NCBI GenBank assembly: GCA_026874595.1
Contig: CM049306.1
Span: 73,223,642-73,287,641 of the forward strand
DNA: 64,000 nt
Source of the DNA: Sipunculus nudus
Taxonomy: Eukaryota > Annelida > Sipuncula > Golfingiida > Sipunculidae
Direction: 5' to 3'
The notes beneath the pieces were generated by a model, which had not been told where the DNA came from, made no database searches, and was given only the letters and a program-made list of their open reading frames with translations. Both the position numbers and the translations under genes were made by a program. Within the stretch, counting starts at the first letter, position 1; each line of letters begins with the position of its first letter. Below are positions 1 through 13,400 of this stretch, in pieces.

Positions 1-771
1 CTATGTGAGAGCACCGTCAAACGGTCAAAAATAGGTCAACTGGGACAAAACATGAACTCCATCTGTAACTGGTCAATATCTGCCGACACACCAAAATTAA
101 GGCCAATATCTGCAGGCATTGCGAAAAAACGTCTGTACATGTGTATTTGTCATGAAATTTCATATTTTTCATGAAATTTTCTATGTTCAGGAGCCGTAAA
201 ACGGTCAAAAGTAAGTCAACCGGGACGAAACGCGAACTCGATCTGTAACTGGTCTATATCTGCCCACACACCAAAAATTAGGCCAATATCTGCAGGCATT
301 GCGAAAAAAGTCCGTACATGTGTATCTGTCATGAATATTTCTATTTTTCATGAAAATTTCTAAGTTTAGGAGCCTTAAAACGGTCAAAAGTAGGTCAACC
401 AGGACAAAACGCTAACTCGATCTGTAACTGGTCTATATCTGCTCCCACACCAAAAATCAGGCCAATATCTGCAGGCATTGCGAAAAAAAGTCCGTACATG
501 TGTATCTGTCATGAATATTTCTATTTTTCATGAAATTTTCTAAGTTTAGGAGCCGTAAAACGGTCAAAAGTAGGTCAACCAGGACGAAACGCGAACTCGA
601 TCTGTAACTGGTCTATATCTGCCCACACACCAAAAATCAGGCCAATATCTGCAGGCATTGCGAAAAAAAGTCCGTACAACTGTTTTATTTCGGAATGATG
701 GAAGGATGGAATGACGGAATGACGGACATGGGTAAAACTATATTCCCCGGCCACTTTGTGGCGGGGGCATA
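1..771 (+). mobile_element. Family A HINE/pearl-like element, left end cut by window edge
   Basis: At least three units of about 180 bp, each with a stretch around GAGCCGTAAAACGGTCAAAA and one ending in a GTCCGTAC motif, are followed by a GACGGA-rich tail and a terminal hairpin (GGCCACTTTGTGGC flanked by CCCC/GGGG) at about 745-770. The second copy at 34006-35519 has the same right end. Confidence 0.75.
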
Positions 772-1101
772 AAAATCAAGGTTGCGCCACCAGTCTGCAG
801 GAACTGATGAAACACTCCATGATGGATATGCATGCAAAGAATCATGGCGATCAATGTACTAGATGTTCAGAAACTGGAGCTTTTGTATCAAATTTTAATT
901 ATTCTTAGGGGTACTTATGAGCCCCATAGCTCAGAGGATATGGGAAACAGAGACCTAATTTCAGGTTTCAAAGGAGATTTTTCATGGACCTCCCACAGGA
1001 TGTGAAGAAAGAAAATTCAAGGTCCAGCAGTTACGATTTGTGCCTGATTAATGACAAAGAGTGATTGTTACAGCTCAGATGACTTTCAGTCAGCTGAGCT
1101 A
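771..1101 (+). mobile_element. Family F module with family D-type right end
   Basis: Starts with a GGTTGCGCCACCAG motif and TGCAGGAACTGATGAAAC, also seen at 8816 and 9117. It ends in the hairpin AGCTCAG...CTGAGCT at about 1073-1100, the same right end as family D. It stops about 30 bases short of the exon 9 donor. Confidence 0.6.
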
Positions 1102-1130
1102 AAAAATTGACAACTGACAACTAGACCTAC

Positions 1131-1433
1131 CTGGCTGTCTTCTTGGGCTGCCACAGGAGCTCCCTGTCTATTTGCGACTGGTGCTTGTACTGCTGTTGTT
1201 TCTTGCTCTACAGTGGTACGAGCAGTGGTTGTAGCCTGGGTAGTTGTTCCTTCTGCTGCAGCAGCATCAGTGGCTGTTGGTGTTTGTAATGAAGTGACAT
1301 TTGTTGCAGGGGCAGCAGGGGCAGTTATAGTTTGTGTTTCTGTGGTTACAACAGGGGGTGGTCTTTTTTTGTTCAACTCATCAGCCACTGCTTTTCTCAA
1401 CTTTCTGTCCAATTCTCTCAAGTATTCATTGGT
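1131..1433 (-). CDS. Exon 9: charged helix followed by a second Thr/Ala-rich stretch
   Basis: A 303-nt exon, phase 0 on both sides, between acceptor TTATTGCAG and donor GTAGGT. The first 25 residues (TNEYLRELDRKLRKAVADEL) form a charged, probably helical segment; the rest is PPPVVTTET... rich in Thr, Ala and Pro with one sequon (NVT). No stop is reached, so at least one further exon lies left of the window or is hidden in the repeats at 1-1101. Confidence 0.8.
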
Positions 1434-4400
1434 CTGCAATAAACAAATCTCTAAATATAAGTGGTGTGCCAATTAATTATATGGAGAATTGGTCATTTCC
1501 TTGAACTAACTGATTATATCACTTGCATTTTTTTGTTGTCATAAATTATTAAATTTACACATACAAAGAAGTCATATTATTCCAATAAACTATTCTTATT
1601 CTGTCAGAGATATAAGAAAGATGGGCACAAAACAGAGCACAGCATTAAATTTCACCTTGTGTAATGAATGAGTGTCAACAACCTGACCATACGTTGACCT
1701 TTCAGCTTGATGTAGGAGTTAGACTAAATTTGATCTGTCAAAATTTTAGAAATAATTCTATACAGAACATTTCATGATACAGATGGTATGTAAAATAACT
1801 GGTTAATAATCAATCATCAAAATATTATTTTTTTTTCTTTCAATCATCGAATATGATTTTACAACTGATTCCTACCACAACTATATATATACATGTTCAC
1901 TGATTTACAAAAAAAATTCCACTTAAAAAGAGGTACCATGCTCAATTGTGATCACTTTACAAACATTGAGAAATGTGAATGAAATGTGTGGAATCCAAAC
2001 TCATAATTTTGTGCTGCTTATAATTAATCCAGAAATTATACCTGTGGTGAAGCTATCAATCAGAAATCTGTTATTTGCTTTAAAAATTGGGCACTGCATA
2101 TGTCTATATGAGGCCCAGTAGGTCCTGATGACTATTAATTTAATTAGACTGTAGAAATGAATCATCAGGCTTTGTACAATTGAATGAGTAAAACCTGATT
2201 CAACTTTTAAGTTTTTGGCCCTATTTTAGCCCTACAGAGTGGCCCTTGTTCTATAGATGAGAGGATCCTATCTAGAACCATTAAAGTGTTAAAATAAATG
2301 TTTCAAGTTCAAATAATGACATCATTTACTCAGAAGACAACATATACTCACAAGTCCATTGTTATTTGAGGTTACAATTGTGACAGTATATTGACTCTGG
2401 ACAGACTCTGCATCTTTCCATGGCAAATCCAGTGGCTAAAATCAGAAACAGATATTGATTTACCATTGATTAGTATTCAACAAGCCTGTAGTTATACATT
2501 CATTTCTGAATACAAGCAACTGAATATTGTCACAAAACCTCAAGTCATTTTGTAAAAATTACATTATACAGAATAAACATTATGCACAGAAGCTCTCAAT
2601 GTGAAACATGTCAGTGGTTAAACAGACAAAAATTCACTTAACTCAATTTCACTTTCCATTTTGGTGCAATGAAACGATAATATACACCTTTATATTTACT
2701 TATCCTGTTTTATTCATTTACAGGCCACTCAATTTATTCCTGTCTAGTGAAAATGTCATAAGAACCAGACAAATCTTTTTTAGCAAAATCAAACATCACG
2801 AAATTTCTGACATCTATACCTATGTTTCAATGAGTTTCTTGTTAATATTATCACCAGGATGTTTGGTATATGGTGGTCTGCAGATGAATAGATGAGATCC
2901 TAGTGATGTTGAATAAATATATATATATATATATGATTTACTGAAGAAGATTCTATTAAAAAAACAATTAAAAACTGGTGGTACTGGATCAACACAGACT
3001 GTGGTTACTCAAATTGTGTAAAACTGGCCTTCCAAGCTAGAGTGGAGGTAGTGGATCAACATAGACTGTGGTTACTCAAACTGTGTACAACTGGCCATCT
3101 AAGCTAGAGTGGAGGTACTGGATCAACACAGACTGTGGTTACTCAAACTGTGTACAACTGGCCGTCAAAGCTAAAGTAGAGGGACTGGATCAACATAGAC
3201 TGTGGTTACTCCAACTGTGTACAACTGGCCTTCAAAGCTAGAGTGGAGGTACTGGATCAACAAAGACAGTGATTACTCAAACTGTGTGCAACTGGCCATC
3301 CAAGCTAAAGTAGAGGTACTGGATTAACATAGACTGTGGTTACTCAAACTGTGTACAACTGGCCGTCAAAGCTTAAGTAGAGGGACTGGATCAACACAGA
3401 CTGTGGTTGCTCAAACTGTGTACAACTGGCCGTCAAAGCTAAAGTGGAGGTACTGGATCAACACAGACAGTGGTTACTCCGTGTACAACTGGTTGTCCAA
3501 GCTAAAGTTGGGGTACTGGATCGACATAGACAGTGGTTACTCAAACTGTGTACAACTGGCCGACAAAACTAAAGTGGAGGTACTGGATCAACACAGACAG
3601 TGGTTGCTCCGTGTGCAACTGGCTGTCCAAGCTAAAGTGGGGGTACTGGATCGATACAGACAGTGGTTACTCCAACTGTGTACAACTGGCCGTCCAAGCT
3701 AGAGTGGAGGTAGTGGATCAATATAGACAGTTCTTACTCCAACTGTGTACAACTGGCCTTCCAAGCTAGAGTGGAGGTACTTGATCGACAGACTGTGGTT
3801 ACTCAAAGTAGCATTTTCCCTATCAAATCTAAGTAAATAAAGATAGAAAAAATATAAGCAGATTTTTTTTATGTTTGATTCTATGCATAAAATTTGGTGA
3901 TGCTACCTCCTGCCATTTTTTGAGATAGTATGGGTTAACATACAGATGACAGACAATGCTACACCACTGCATATGCTCATAGGTCTGCTAAAAAGGGGAT
4001 CACAAGTGTTTGTGTATCAATAAGGAATGATCATTTCTAAATAGCCTCAACTGCTATCTATCTGGTTAAAATGCTGAATATCTGTATACTCACTGCTTCA
4101 GTTGTTGGAGCCTCTGAAAAATCAGAAAAGTCTCTTAATATCACACAAATTTTTAAGTGAACAATATATTAATGATGAATTCTAACTGAATCATATTGTG
4201 GAATGAAAAGAAGTAAATAACATTTTGTGACAGCTCAAAACTACAACACCTTTGGATATAAATACAGAATACAGAATACAGAATTAAATTCAATGGTGCT
4301 TTAAGGGACTGGTGGGAGTTACAGCACCTCTGCATATGCGTAAAGAATAAATTTAATTTAAATGAAATGATTTTTAAATATTTAAAACAGGCAGAGATAT

Positions 4401-7400
4401 GGAAAACAAAGCAAATAACTTTAATTTCCATTCTACTGAGGCAGGAAAATAATGAACAAATATTTGCATTAGATCCTATTTTTTCTTTGTTAAGCCATTT
4501 TTTTTAAGTTTATAAATTTTACTACATATAAACAGTATATCATACATATCTGAATATTTAAATTGATTCACAAATCTAAATTGCATCAACATTTATACTT
4601 AAATTAGTCAGGTAACATCAAATTATACACAAAGATATATTTCTTTTTTTTTTATAAGATATATTTTTTAAATTTTCAAAGCAATAAATATATGAAAATA
4701 ACACTCCAGAATTCACAATTTTAAAATTGCACCTTTATTTATCCATGATTTGTTTCATTTATTATCAAATTATGCCTACTGATGGGTTAAATTATATTTT
4801 GTTTAATTATTTAAAAGGAAATAATTTCCTTATAATGCTTCATCAGAACAACGTGGCATCTCAAGGATTACTTCTTGAATTAATATTTCAAGAAAAGTTG
4901 TGCACACTTGATAAAAATAGCTTTACATATAAATTAATACAGTTGACAATAACAAACCATGTATTGCAATATAATTGGTGATGGTGGTGGTGGTGGGGGG
5001 GGGGGGGGGGGGAGGAACTGGGGGGGGGGGGGGGGGGGATGTTAGGGTAGGGCCCATGAGAATAAGTGTATGTTTATTACAGTAGGGGTGTTCTGCAAGT
5101 GCTGCATCACTAATAAGGTTACCTAAGCAAGGCTGTAGTGAGCAAGAGTGGGGTTTTGGATAAACAAAATGCAAATACATTAGAGCATCTGAAAAAACTT
5201 CAGTTACTAGACATTTCTTGGCACTGCAGGTGCCAGAGTATCCCCAGGCATAGTACACCCCCCCCCCCCCCCTTTATGAATAGGCCCCCATTTTTAGCTG
5301 CAAATACTGACACTTGGCAAGCAATTATTGTTTCTTACATCTATCAATCCACAATCTTTTTGAAGATGTTGGTCCTGTGACCTTGACCTTTTAGCACATC
5401 ACAGATGGCTCCTGTGGCCTTGACCTTTGACCTTGTGACCCCAAAATTGATATTGATCATCCACTTATATATATATAAATCAATAGAGGTCTAGATTTAT
5501 TGAAGTGCCATATATAAATCAGGTTTGATATCCATATATTAATCCAAGCTTGAATTATCATCTCAGGAACTTATTTTTGGACAGATGGCTCCTGTGACCT
5601 TCACCTTTGACCTTGTGACCTCACAATTGACAGACATCTTCCTCTATTGGCAGGGGTACTGTATGTGCAAGATGAAATGTCTGAGATGAAATGTTTGGCT
5701 GAAAATGCATCCACAATCTTTTTAAAGATGTGTCCTGTGACCTTGACCTTTGACCTCATGACCCCAAAATCAATTCAGGTCTTGCTTTTCCAATGGGACA
5801 TATACAAGTCAAGTTTGAAATCTATTTATCAATAAAAGCAGGAATTATCATCCAGAAACTAATTTTTTGACAGATGGCTCCTGTGACCTTCAACTTTGAC
5901 CTTGTCACCTCAAAATTGATAGGGTTCTTCCTCTCTTGGCAGGTGAACTATATGTGCAAGATTAAAGATCTGAGATGAAATGTTTGGCTGAAAATGCATC
6001 CACATCTTTTTAAAGAAGTGTCCTGTGACCTTGACCTTTGACCTCATGACCCCAAAATCAATTTGGGTTTTGCTTTTTCAATCGGACATATACAAGTCAA
6101 GTTTGAAATCCATAAATCAATAAAAGCAGGAATTATCATCCAGAAACTAATTTTTGGACAGATGGCTCCTGTGACCTTCACCTTTGACCTTGTGACCTCG
6201 AAATTGATAGGGGTCTTCTACTCTTGGCAGGTGAACTATATGTGCAAGATGAAAGATCTGAGATGAATTGTTTGGCTTAAAAATGCATCTACAATCTTTT
6301 TAAAGATGTGTCCTGTGACCTTGACCTTTGACCTCATGACCCCAAAATCAATTTTGGTCTTGCTTTTCAATGGGTCATATACCAGTCAAGTTTGAAATCC
6401 ATACATCAATAAAAGCAGGAATTATCATCCAGAAACTAATTTTTGGATAGATGGCTCCTGTGACCTTCACCTTTGATCTTGTGACCCCAAAATTGATAGG
6501 GGTCTTCCTCTATTGGCAGATGAACAATATGTGCAAGATGAAAGGTCTGAGATGAAATGTTTGGCTGAAAATGCATCCACAATCTTTTTAAAGATGTGTC
6601 CTGTGACCTTGACCTTTGACCTCATGACCCAAAAATCAATCGGAGCCTTGCTTTTCCAATGGGACATATATAAGTCAAGTTTGAAATCAATACATCAATA
6701 AAAGCAGGAATTATCATCCGGAAACTAATTTTTTGACAGATAGCTCCTGTGGCCTTGACCTTTGACCTTCTGATCCCAAAATTGATATGGATCATCCACT
6801 ATTGGCAAGTGAGCTATATATTCAAGATGGAAAACCTGGGATGAAAGTTTGGCTTAAAATGCATCCACAGTATCTTTTAAGATGCGAGTCCAGTGACCTT
6901 GACCTTTGACCTCATGACCCAAGAACCTATAGGGTTCTTACTTTAGTGGTGGGCCATACATAAATAGTGGTGTAAAAACCTGGAGATATCATAAGAGGTG
7001 TGTGATTTTCATCAAATATGGACACATTAAAGGTCAAGGCCACTCTCATGGTAAAGGTCATGACCCAACTGTAAATAGACCTCATCCCATAACCAATCTC
7101 TCTACATGTGCATAATATGAAAGAAATCTGACCATTAGTTTTTTATTTAAAATGCTTACAGTACTGTCAAGTGGCAATTATGGGGGTATTAAAAGGTGTA
7201 AAAACAGGTGGCGCCACCAGTTTCCGGTATATCACAAGGCTATCAAAGATCTTCGGTCACCTTGATTTTTGGACCAGTCCATGCAAGCTTTCTTGAGATA
7301 TTTAAGAATTTGTGTTATTTTCAGCAAAAATTGACCTATTCATGGTCAAGGTCACTCTCCTAGCATAGGTCATGACCCCATTTCAAATATGCTTTGTCCC

Positions 7401-10400
7401 CTTACCTATATTTATACAAATGTAAAGTTTGAAAAAGATCAGTGTAATATTTTTTGAGTTATCCGGCTCACAATGTTTTTCTGCAGCGGGGGCGGGGGTG
7501 GGGGCGGCGGCGGAGGCGGACTGTTGTGAAACCATAGTATCCCGACTTTGTCTGAAGATACAATTAGAATCATTTTTAAGCTTTTACTTTCAAATTTCAG
7601 AATTCAACAGATTAAATCCACATGTATCCTGGCTGTGAAAAATATAGTAAATATACTTATGAGAAAAAAACGTGCCATGGTCAAATTTGGGCAAAATTTA
7701 AGGTACGAATTTTATATTTTTGCTAATATTTTAAAAAATGTAAAAGATTTTTATCTAATTTTGTTAAATTAAAGTTATATTACTGAAAAAAAGTCCCTAG
7801 CTTTAACATTTTTTTGTGTTAAGTGACGAAATATTTTTCCTGATTTTTTACAAAGTCCATTATGTTTGGGCCCATAACTTATAGAATTTATACTTAACAG
7901 ACTTAATTTCTGCCATGTACATAGGAACTATATAGAGGAATATTTATGGATAATATGAGAAAAAAACAGATGAGTGGTTTTGATATTAGGCAGTCCTGAA
8001 GTGTGAAAATAGGATTTTAATAAACTAAAACATGGGTAGTCGACAAGCAACTACGTGTATCCGCCAAAATCAGAGTAGGACGGGTAAAGTGAGGCATGGT
8101 TTGAGTGGCAGGGGAAATAGAGTTACATGTGTTACATATTAGAATGGATCTCTGCCACATAAACATGACTGTGGGTGGCGCCACCTGTTATTTGAATGAG
8201 AAACTATCTTAGATGTACACACCTGCAAAATTTCAGGTGGAAAAGTCAAAACACTGCAGAGATATGAGAGTGATTTTATCCCACAGCAGACAAACAGGTG
8301 GACGCTGTGCAAAAATGGCTGCAGGTGGTGCCATCATTTTTGTGTATGTTATAAAGCTATCCAAGGGCTACATTTGTGTAAAAAATTTATCCTGATAGGT
8401 CAAGTGGTTCCTGAGATATGTGGGTTTATGTGTGGAAACAGACCCATAAACGGACGCTGGGCAGAAAGGAAAGGTCAGAGGTCAAGGCCACTTGGTTAGG
8501 CACCAGTTCACATGTGACCTGATAATATGTGTAAGTTTCGGAAAAATCCGTCAAGTTGTCTCAGAGGACAAAACTTTGTTTTGGCGGTACAAAAATTGAG
8601 GTTTTTCCTTAATTTCTCAAAGGAAGAAAGTCACAAAGACCCAGTTTTCGGCTTGGTAGGAGATCTTGGGGACATCTAACATTGTGCTGAATTTTGGATT
8701 CCTAGGTCTTACAGTTTCAAAACATGCCACATCTACAGATGATGGACAGACGGAAGGATGACGGAAAATGGACCACGACTATAGCTCAGATGACTTATAG
8801 TCAGCTGAGCTAAAAATACAGGTGGCACCTCCAGTCTGCAGGAAGTGATGAAACAATCCATGATCAATATGCATGCAAAGAATCATTGCGATCAAAGTAT
8901 AAGTTATTTAGACACTGGAACTTTTGTATCAAATTTTAATTATTCTGGGGGTACTCAGGAGGCCCATAGCTCTTACAGATATATATAACAGAGACCTGGT
9001 TGTCACATAAGAGATTCCAGGTCCAATGGTTACAATTTGTGCCCTGTTAACAGATGACCTCATCTTTGAATATCTCAAAAAACAGAGAAAAGAAATGCGT
9101 TAAAATTGGAAAAAATATGGTTGGCACCACCAGTCTGCTTGAACTGATAAAATACTCCATGATCAATATGCATGCAAAATATCACACCATTCATTGCATT
9201 AGTTATTCAGATACTGGAGCTTTTGTTTAAAATTTGAAATTATTCTGGGGTGCAAAAACATCACTTATTGAATAAATGTCACATAGACCTAATGTCAGTT
9301 GTCCAGGGCAATTTTTTATGAACCTCCCTGGATGTTAAACTAGAGGATTCCAGGTCCAAAGGTTATGACTCTGCCCTGTAAACTCATGACAGACAACTGG
9401 ACCCCAGCCGACCATACAGACAATGGCCAAAGAGTGATTGTTATAGTTCAGTTGACTTTCAGTCAGCTGAACTAACAACAATTTTATTTTGTTAAAGTAA
9501 AACTTACCAGTTGGAGGTGGATATCCCAGATATTCATATTCAACTGTATCACTCTTTTCTAGCAAAAGATAAGACAAGCCGAAATTAGTAATTTGTGCAC
9601 ATTCTTACTCATAAATATATATAAAATATTCTTATTGCAATTTCCTGAAAACATATCTAATACTTGTATTTTATTCTTTGTCATATTTTCAAGACATTAA
9701 AACCATTACTCTTTTAAGCGCTCAATAGATAATATAAACATACAACAGTGTTAAACATGGGTCAGACTAATAACCGAAAAAAGGACCGAAAAGGACAGAA
9801 AAGCACCAAAAAGCACCAAAAAGCACAAAGATTATCACTTACTTATACTTTTAAGTGGCCTTAAATAGAACCTTTGATTGAATCTGGTACAAATCAGCTT
9901 GTAAAAATGTGTAAACTGAGATCGTCAACATAACCCAAATAAAGACAACTGTGATCGGGCCTTTGGTGATTTTGGAATGTAAAATGGCCACCATGAGTCA
10001 GTAGTTCATACCTGCACTAGATGATGCAGGTGATAGTTGATAATGGTGGTGATAGTTGGCAAATTATTTTGACAATTACGTAAATATTTGTACCAAAGTC
10101 GACAAAATATCTACTTTAAGACCATTAAGAACTAGAAATAGGTGAGAATTTTGGAGCATTTTAGGTGCTTTTTGGTCCTTTTCGGTGCTTTTTGGTCCTT
10201 TTCGGTTATTAATCTGACCGGTTAAACATGCATGCATGCATGCCTCAGTACATACAAAAGTAGGCTAGATGGATTCAATACCTTTAAAGGTACACTGTTT
10301 TACAGCATGAGTGATGAGAAGAGTAAGCTTGGCACACGGTCTGTGAGTAACGGTCTATATTAAGGTATCAAATTAAGTTAGAAAAAATATTATGACATAA

Positions 10401-13400
10401 GTACACTTACTTTTTAAACATATGTTTGACTGACCAAAGACAGTTGTCAAATTGTACACAAAAAAGTCACCACAGTTGAGTACCACCACACTGGCTTGGT
10501 CAGCATTACATTTGGTTCTTCCATGTTGCTTATAACTGCCCTGGAGCTGGGCTTTTTTGTATTGTCCTCTTTGTGGGGGTGTGAAATTTGGATCCAGTGT
10601 GTACGGCATATGTGCACCACAGTGGCCTGGCTGTAGGCATACAAATAAAAATACATATAATGTTCAAAATATGTAAGACATTTCTGCATGAAAAGATCAG
10701 TTACAGAAAATATCACAGCTACTGATGACCATACTAGTAATATGACCACTTTTACTTGTTCTAAAGTTTGGGTATCATAGCAAGGCTCAGCAATATTCTT
10801 AATTTATACAGCTATTACTTAAATTTGAATTTAATTACTTGATACATGGCACATTTTTATTTGTGTGCTATGAACTTTCTGTGTCACAATAATATCAGTG
10901 CAAATATTAATATCATATATTACTATTATCTTTACTCACCTTAATGCACTGACGAGGTATCTCTGCATTTTCACCATCAATGGTGAACTTGTACCATTTT
11001 GGTTTTAGGACGTCATCATGTGGTCCACTTACGTCTGTGTTTTTATAATACCTCTCCTTTGTACGAGGTATTATTTCATAAACCTCACTGCATGGGTCAG
11101 CTGAAGGGATAAAATTGTTAGAGAATTATTTTGAAATATTAAAGAATCGCTTTTGTAACCAACCAGTGAATTTATCCCATAAGCTTTAATACTAAGAGTT
11201 CCCTAAGTATATATATATTGTAATTTTAGTATTCTGAAAAAGAGACCTCTGTTATATCAGATATTTTAGTCATACCTCATAATTTTTGGTTAGGGGGTTC
11301 CTTCCAGTAAATGATTTGTTCCTTTGTAGGCCCTTCCCGCAGTTAATAATGACAACTTGATATTCAATCCTTATCTAGTTAAATCAGTTGAAAAACAAAA
11401 TTTAAGAGACATGAAGCAATAGGACAGAGGAGAAAACAAATCAAACATCTACTCTTAGTTCCATCTTTTTAAAATTCATCTTTAAATCCCTTTTTTATGT
11501 TAGAAATATAAGTAAGAAATAATAAGAGTTGACATATTTAAAAAAAAAACATAAATAATCATATATACAATAACAGAGATGAAATATTTCAACTATGAAT
11601 AATCAGATACAAGAGTGGAAATATTTATAACAAATATAATTATCATAGCCAAAAGGAGTACATCTGGTACAACAGTGAAGGGGCTTGAACAATTTTTTGC
11701 TCAGAATCAATTTATTGTTGGCAACATTTACTAATTGTGTCCCTGGTCCTTTTAGATTTGGATTGATATACATGGCAGGGGCCATGGGACCCACTAGCAT
11801 AAGGAAATATCCTTTGCAAATTGATAAATAGTTGCCAAATCTCAATGCATACTCCTCTGTTAACCACAAAGCAGATTGCAGCCCTGACCATGTTGAGAGA
11901 TAATTATCCATCAGCCAACGTTCAATTAATCTAGATAGGTCTAATTATGTATTGCACCAGAACTACATGGTGTCATACAGTATTTCCAGATCCATAAAAC
12001 ACCATGTTTTTCCAACCAAATGAACACTTAACCATATGGTCGCAGTGCTCTGACATTAGCAAAAACACCAATACACATTTACACTAGACATGGCATTAAA
12101 CACATACATCCTACTTTTGTTAAAATTAAGTACTCTGGTAAAGTGCCACACCCACAGTTAACAATGCCACCCATGGTGTTAACAAGTACAGCAACACATT
12201 AACAGAGATGTTTTCATTATGTTCACACTTGTATCACAATGGATGACAAAAAGAAAAGGATTCTTCAAGTAAGAAGAAAACTGAAACATATGTTTACTAT
12301 GCAATTATAAAAAGGATATAAAGGTCAAAAAGGCAATAGATATTTGGGCTAAAAAATCCAAAATATGTTGGAAACATTAAAAGCACTGATTATGATGAGG
12401 TCACCTTAAGAGTAGGCCATTTGTATTCAATCAAAGGACCCATGGGTCATGATACTCAGCTGATTAGTTTGGCTTATTATTTGAGGTAGCTTTGTTGTTA
12501 AATTAAAGTACACATTGATGGACATGGGGTGGGCTGGGTACCCAAATATGACTGGTTAATTATTACACAACTGTCACTGTACTTAAATTTAAACACTTAC
12601 ATCATTAAAGCTTACTATTACACTTTAAGATTTTGGGTGAAAGGATTTACATTAATAATAATAAATAGAACTAGAACACTGTACAGGTAAGGAATGGTCA
12701 TGCAAAAGGCCCATAACCTTCCAACAAGGGCTGAGACAAGCTTAAATATAAATAAATGTTTAAATATAATAAAGGATCTGATTACATGCAGAAACAAAGG
12801 AAACTAACTCATAACAGTGTTTAAGTCACTGAAGAATCACTATCAGCAGTGTATGAATATGTAGGTACTGAAAAACAGAGCCTTCCTTGGGGGATAATTA
12901 TATCAGATGTATGAAAATATGAGCCATGTCAACATGCAAATAAGTAGCATGGTCCTTTGACCTTGATCTTTGACCTTATGATGTTAAAATCAACAGGTTT
13001 CTCCTGCAACTGGTATGTGTCCAAACCCTTTTTTAGGAATTGGGTCCAGTGACCTTCACCTTCGCCCTTGTGACCTCTAATGTTTTCCCTAGCTGGTAGG
13101 TGAGCCATATGTGGAAGAATTTTCAGATGAAAAGTCTGGCTTAAATTCTTCCAAAAACATTTTAAGGAACTGGGCGTATGACCTTCACCTTGGATTTCAT
13201 GACCCAAAAATCCATAGGGTTCTTAATGTACTTCACTAGACAGCCACATATAAATGAAGTTTTAAACCAACAACTCGATCCAACCTGGACTTACCATCCA
13301 GCAATGAATTTGTGGACAGCAAAGAAAGATGGACAGGTGATTACCATAGGGCACCTGCTAGTCAAACAGAGCCCTAATAAAGGTGGAAAAACATCCATAG

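Noticed and set aside
1-670. CRISPR-like regular repeat spacing
   Set aside because: Units of about 180 bp are directly adjacent with no unique spacers, and the context is eukaryotic.
1213-1476. Plus-strand open frame opposite exon 9
   Set aside because: It is a shadow of the minus-strand exon, which has correct splice sites, phase and mucin-like composition.
4923-5258. Polyproline-containing open frame
   Set aside because: The prolines come from the G homopolymer read on the minus strand.
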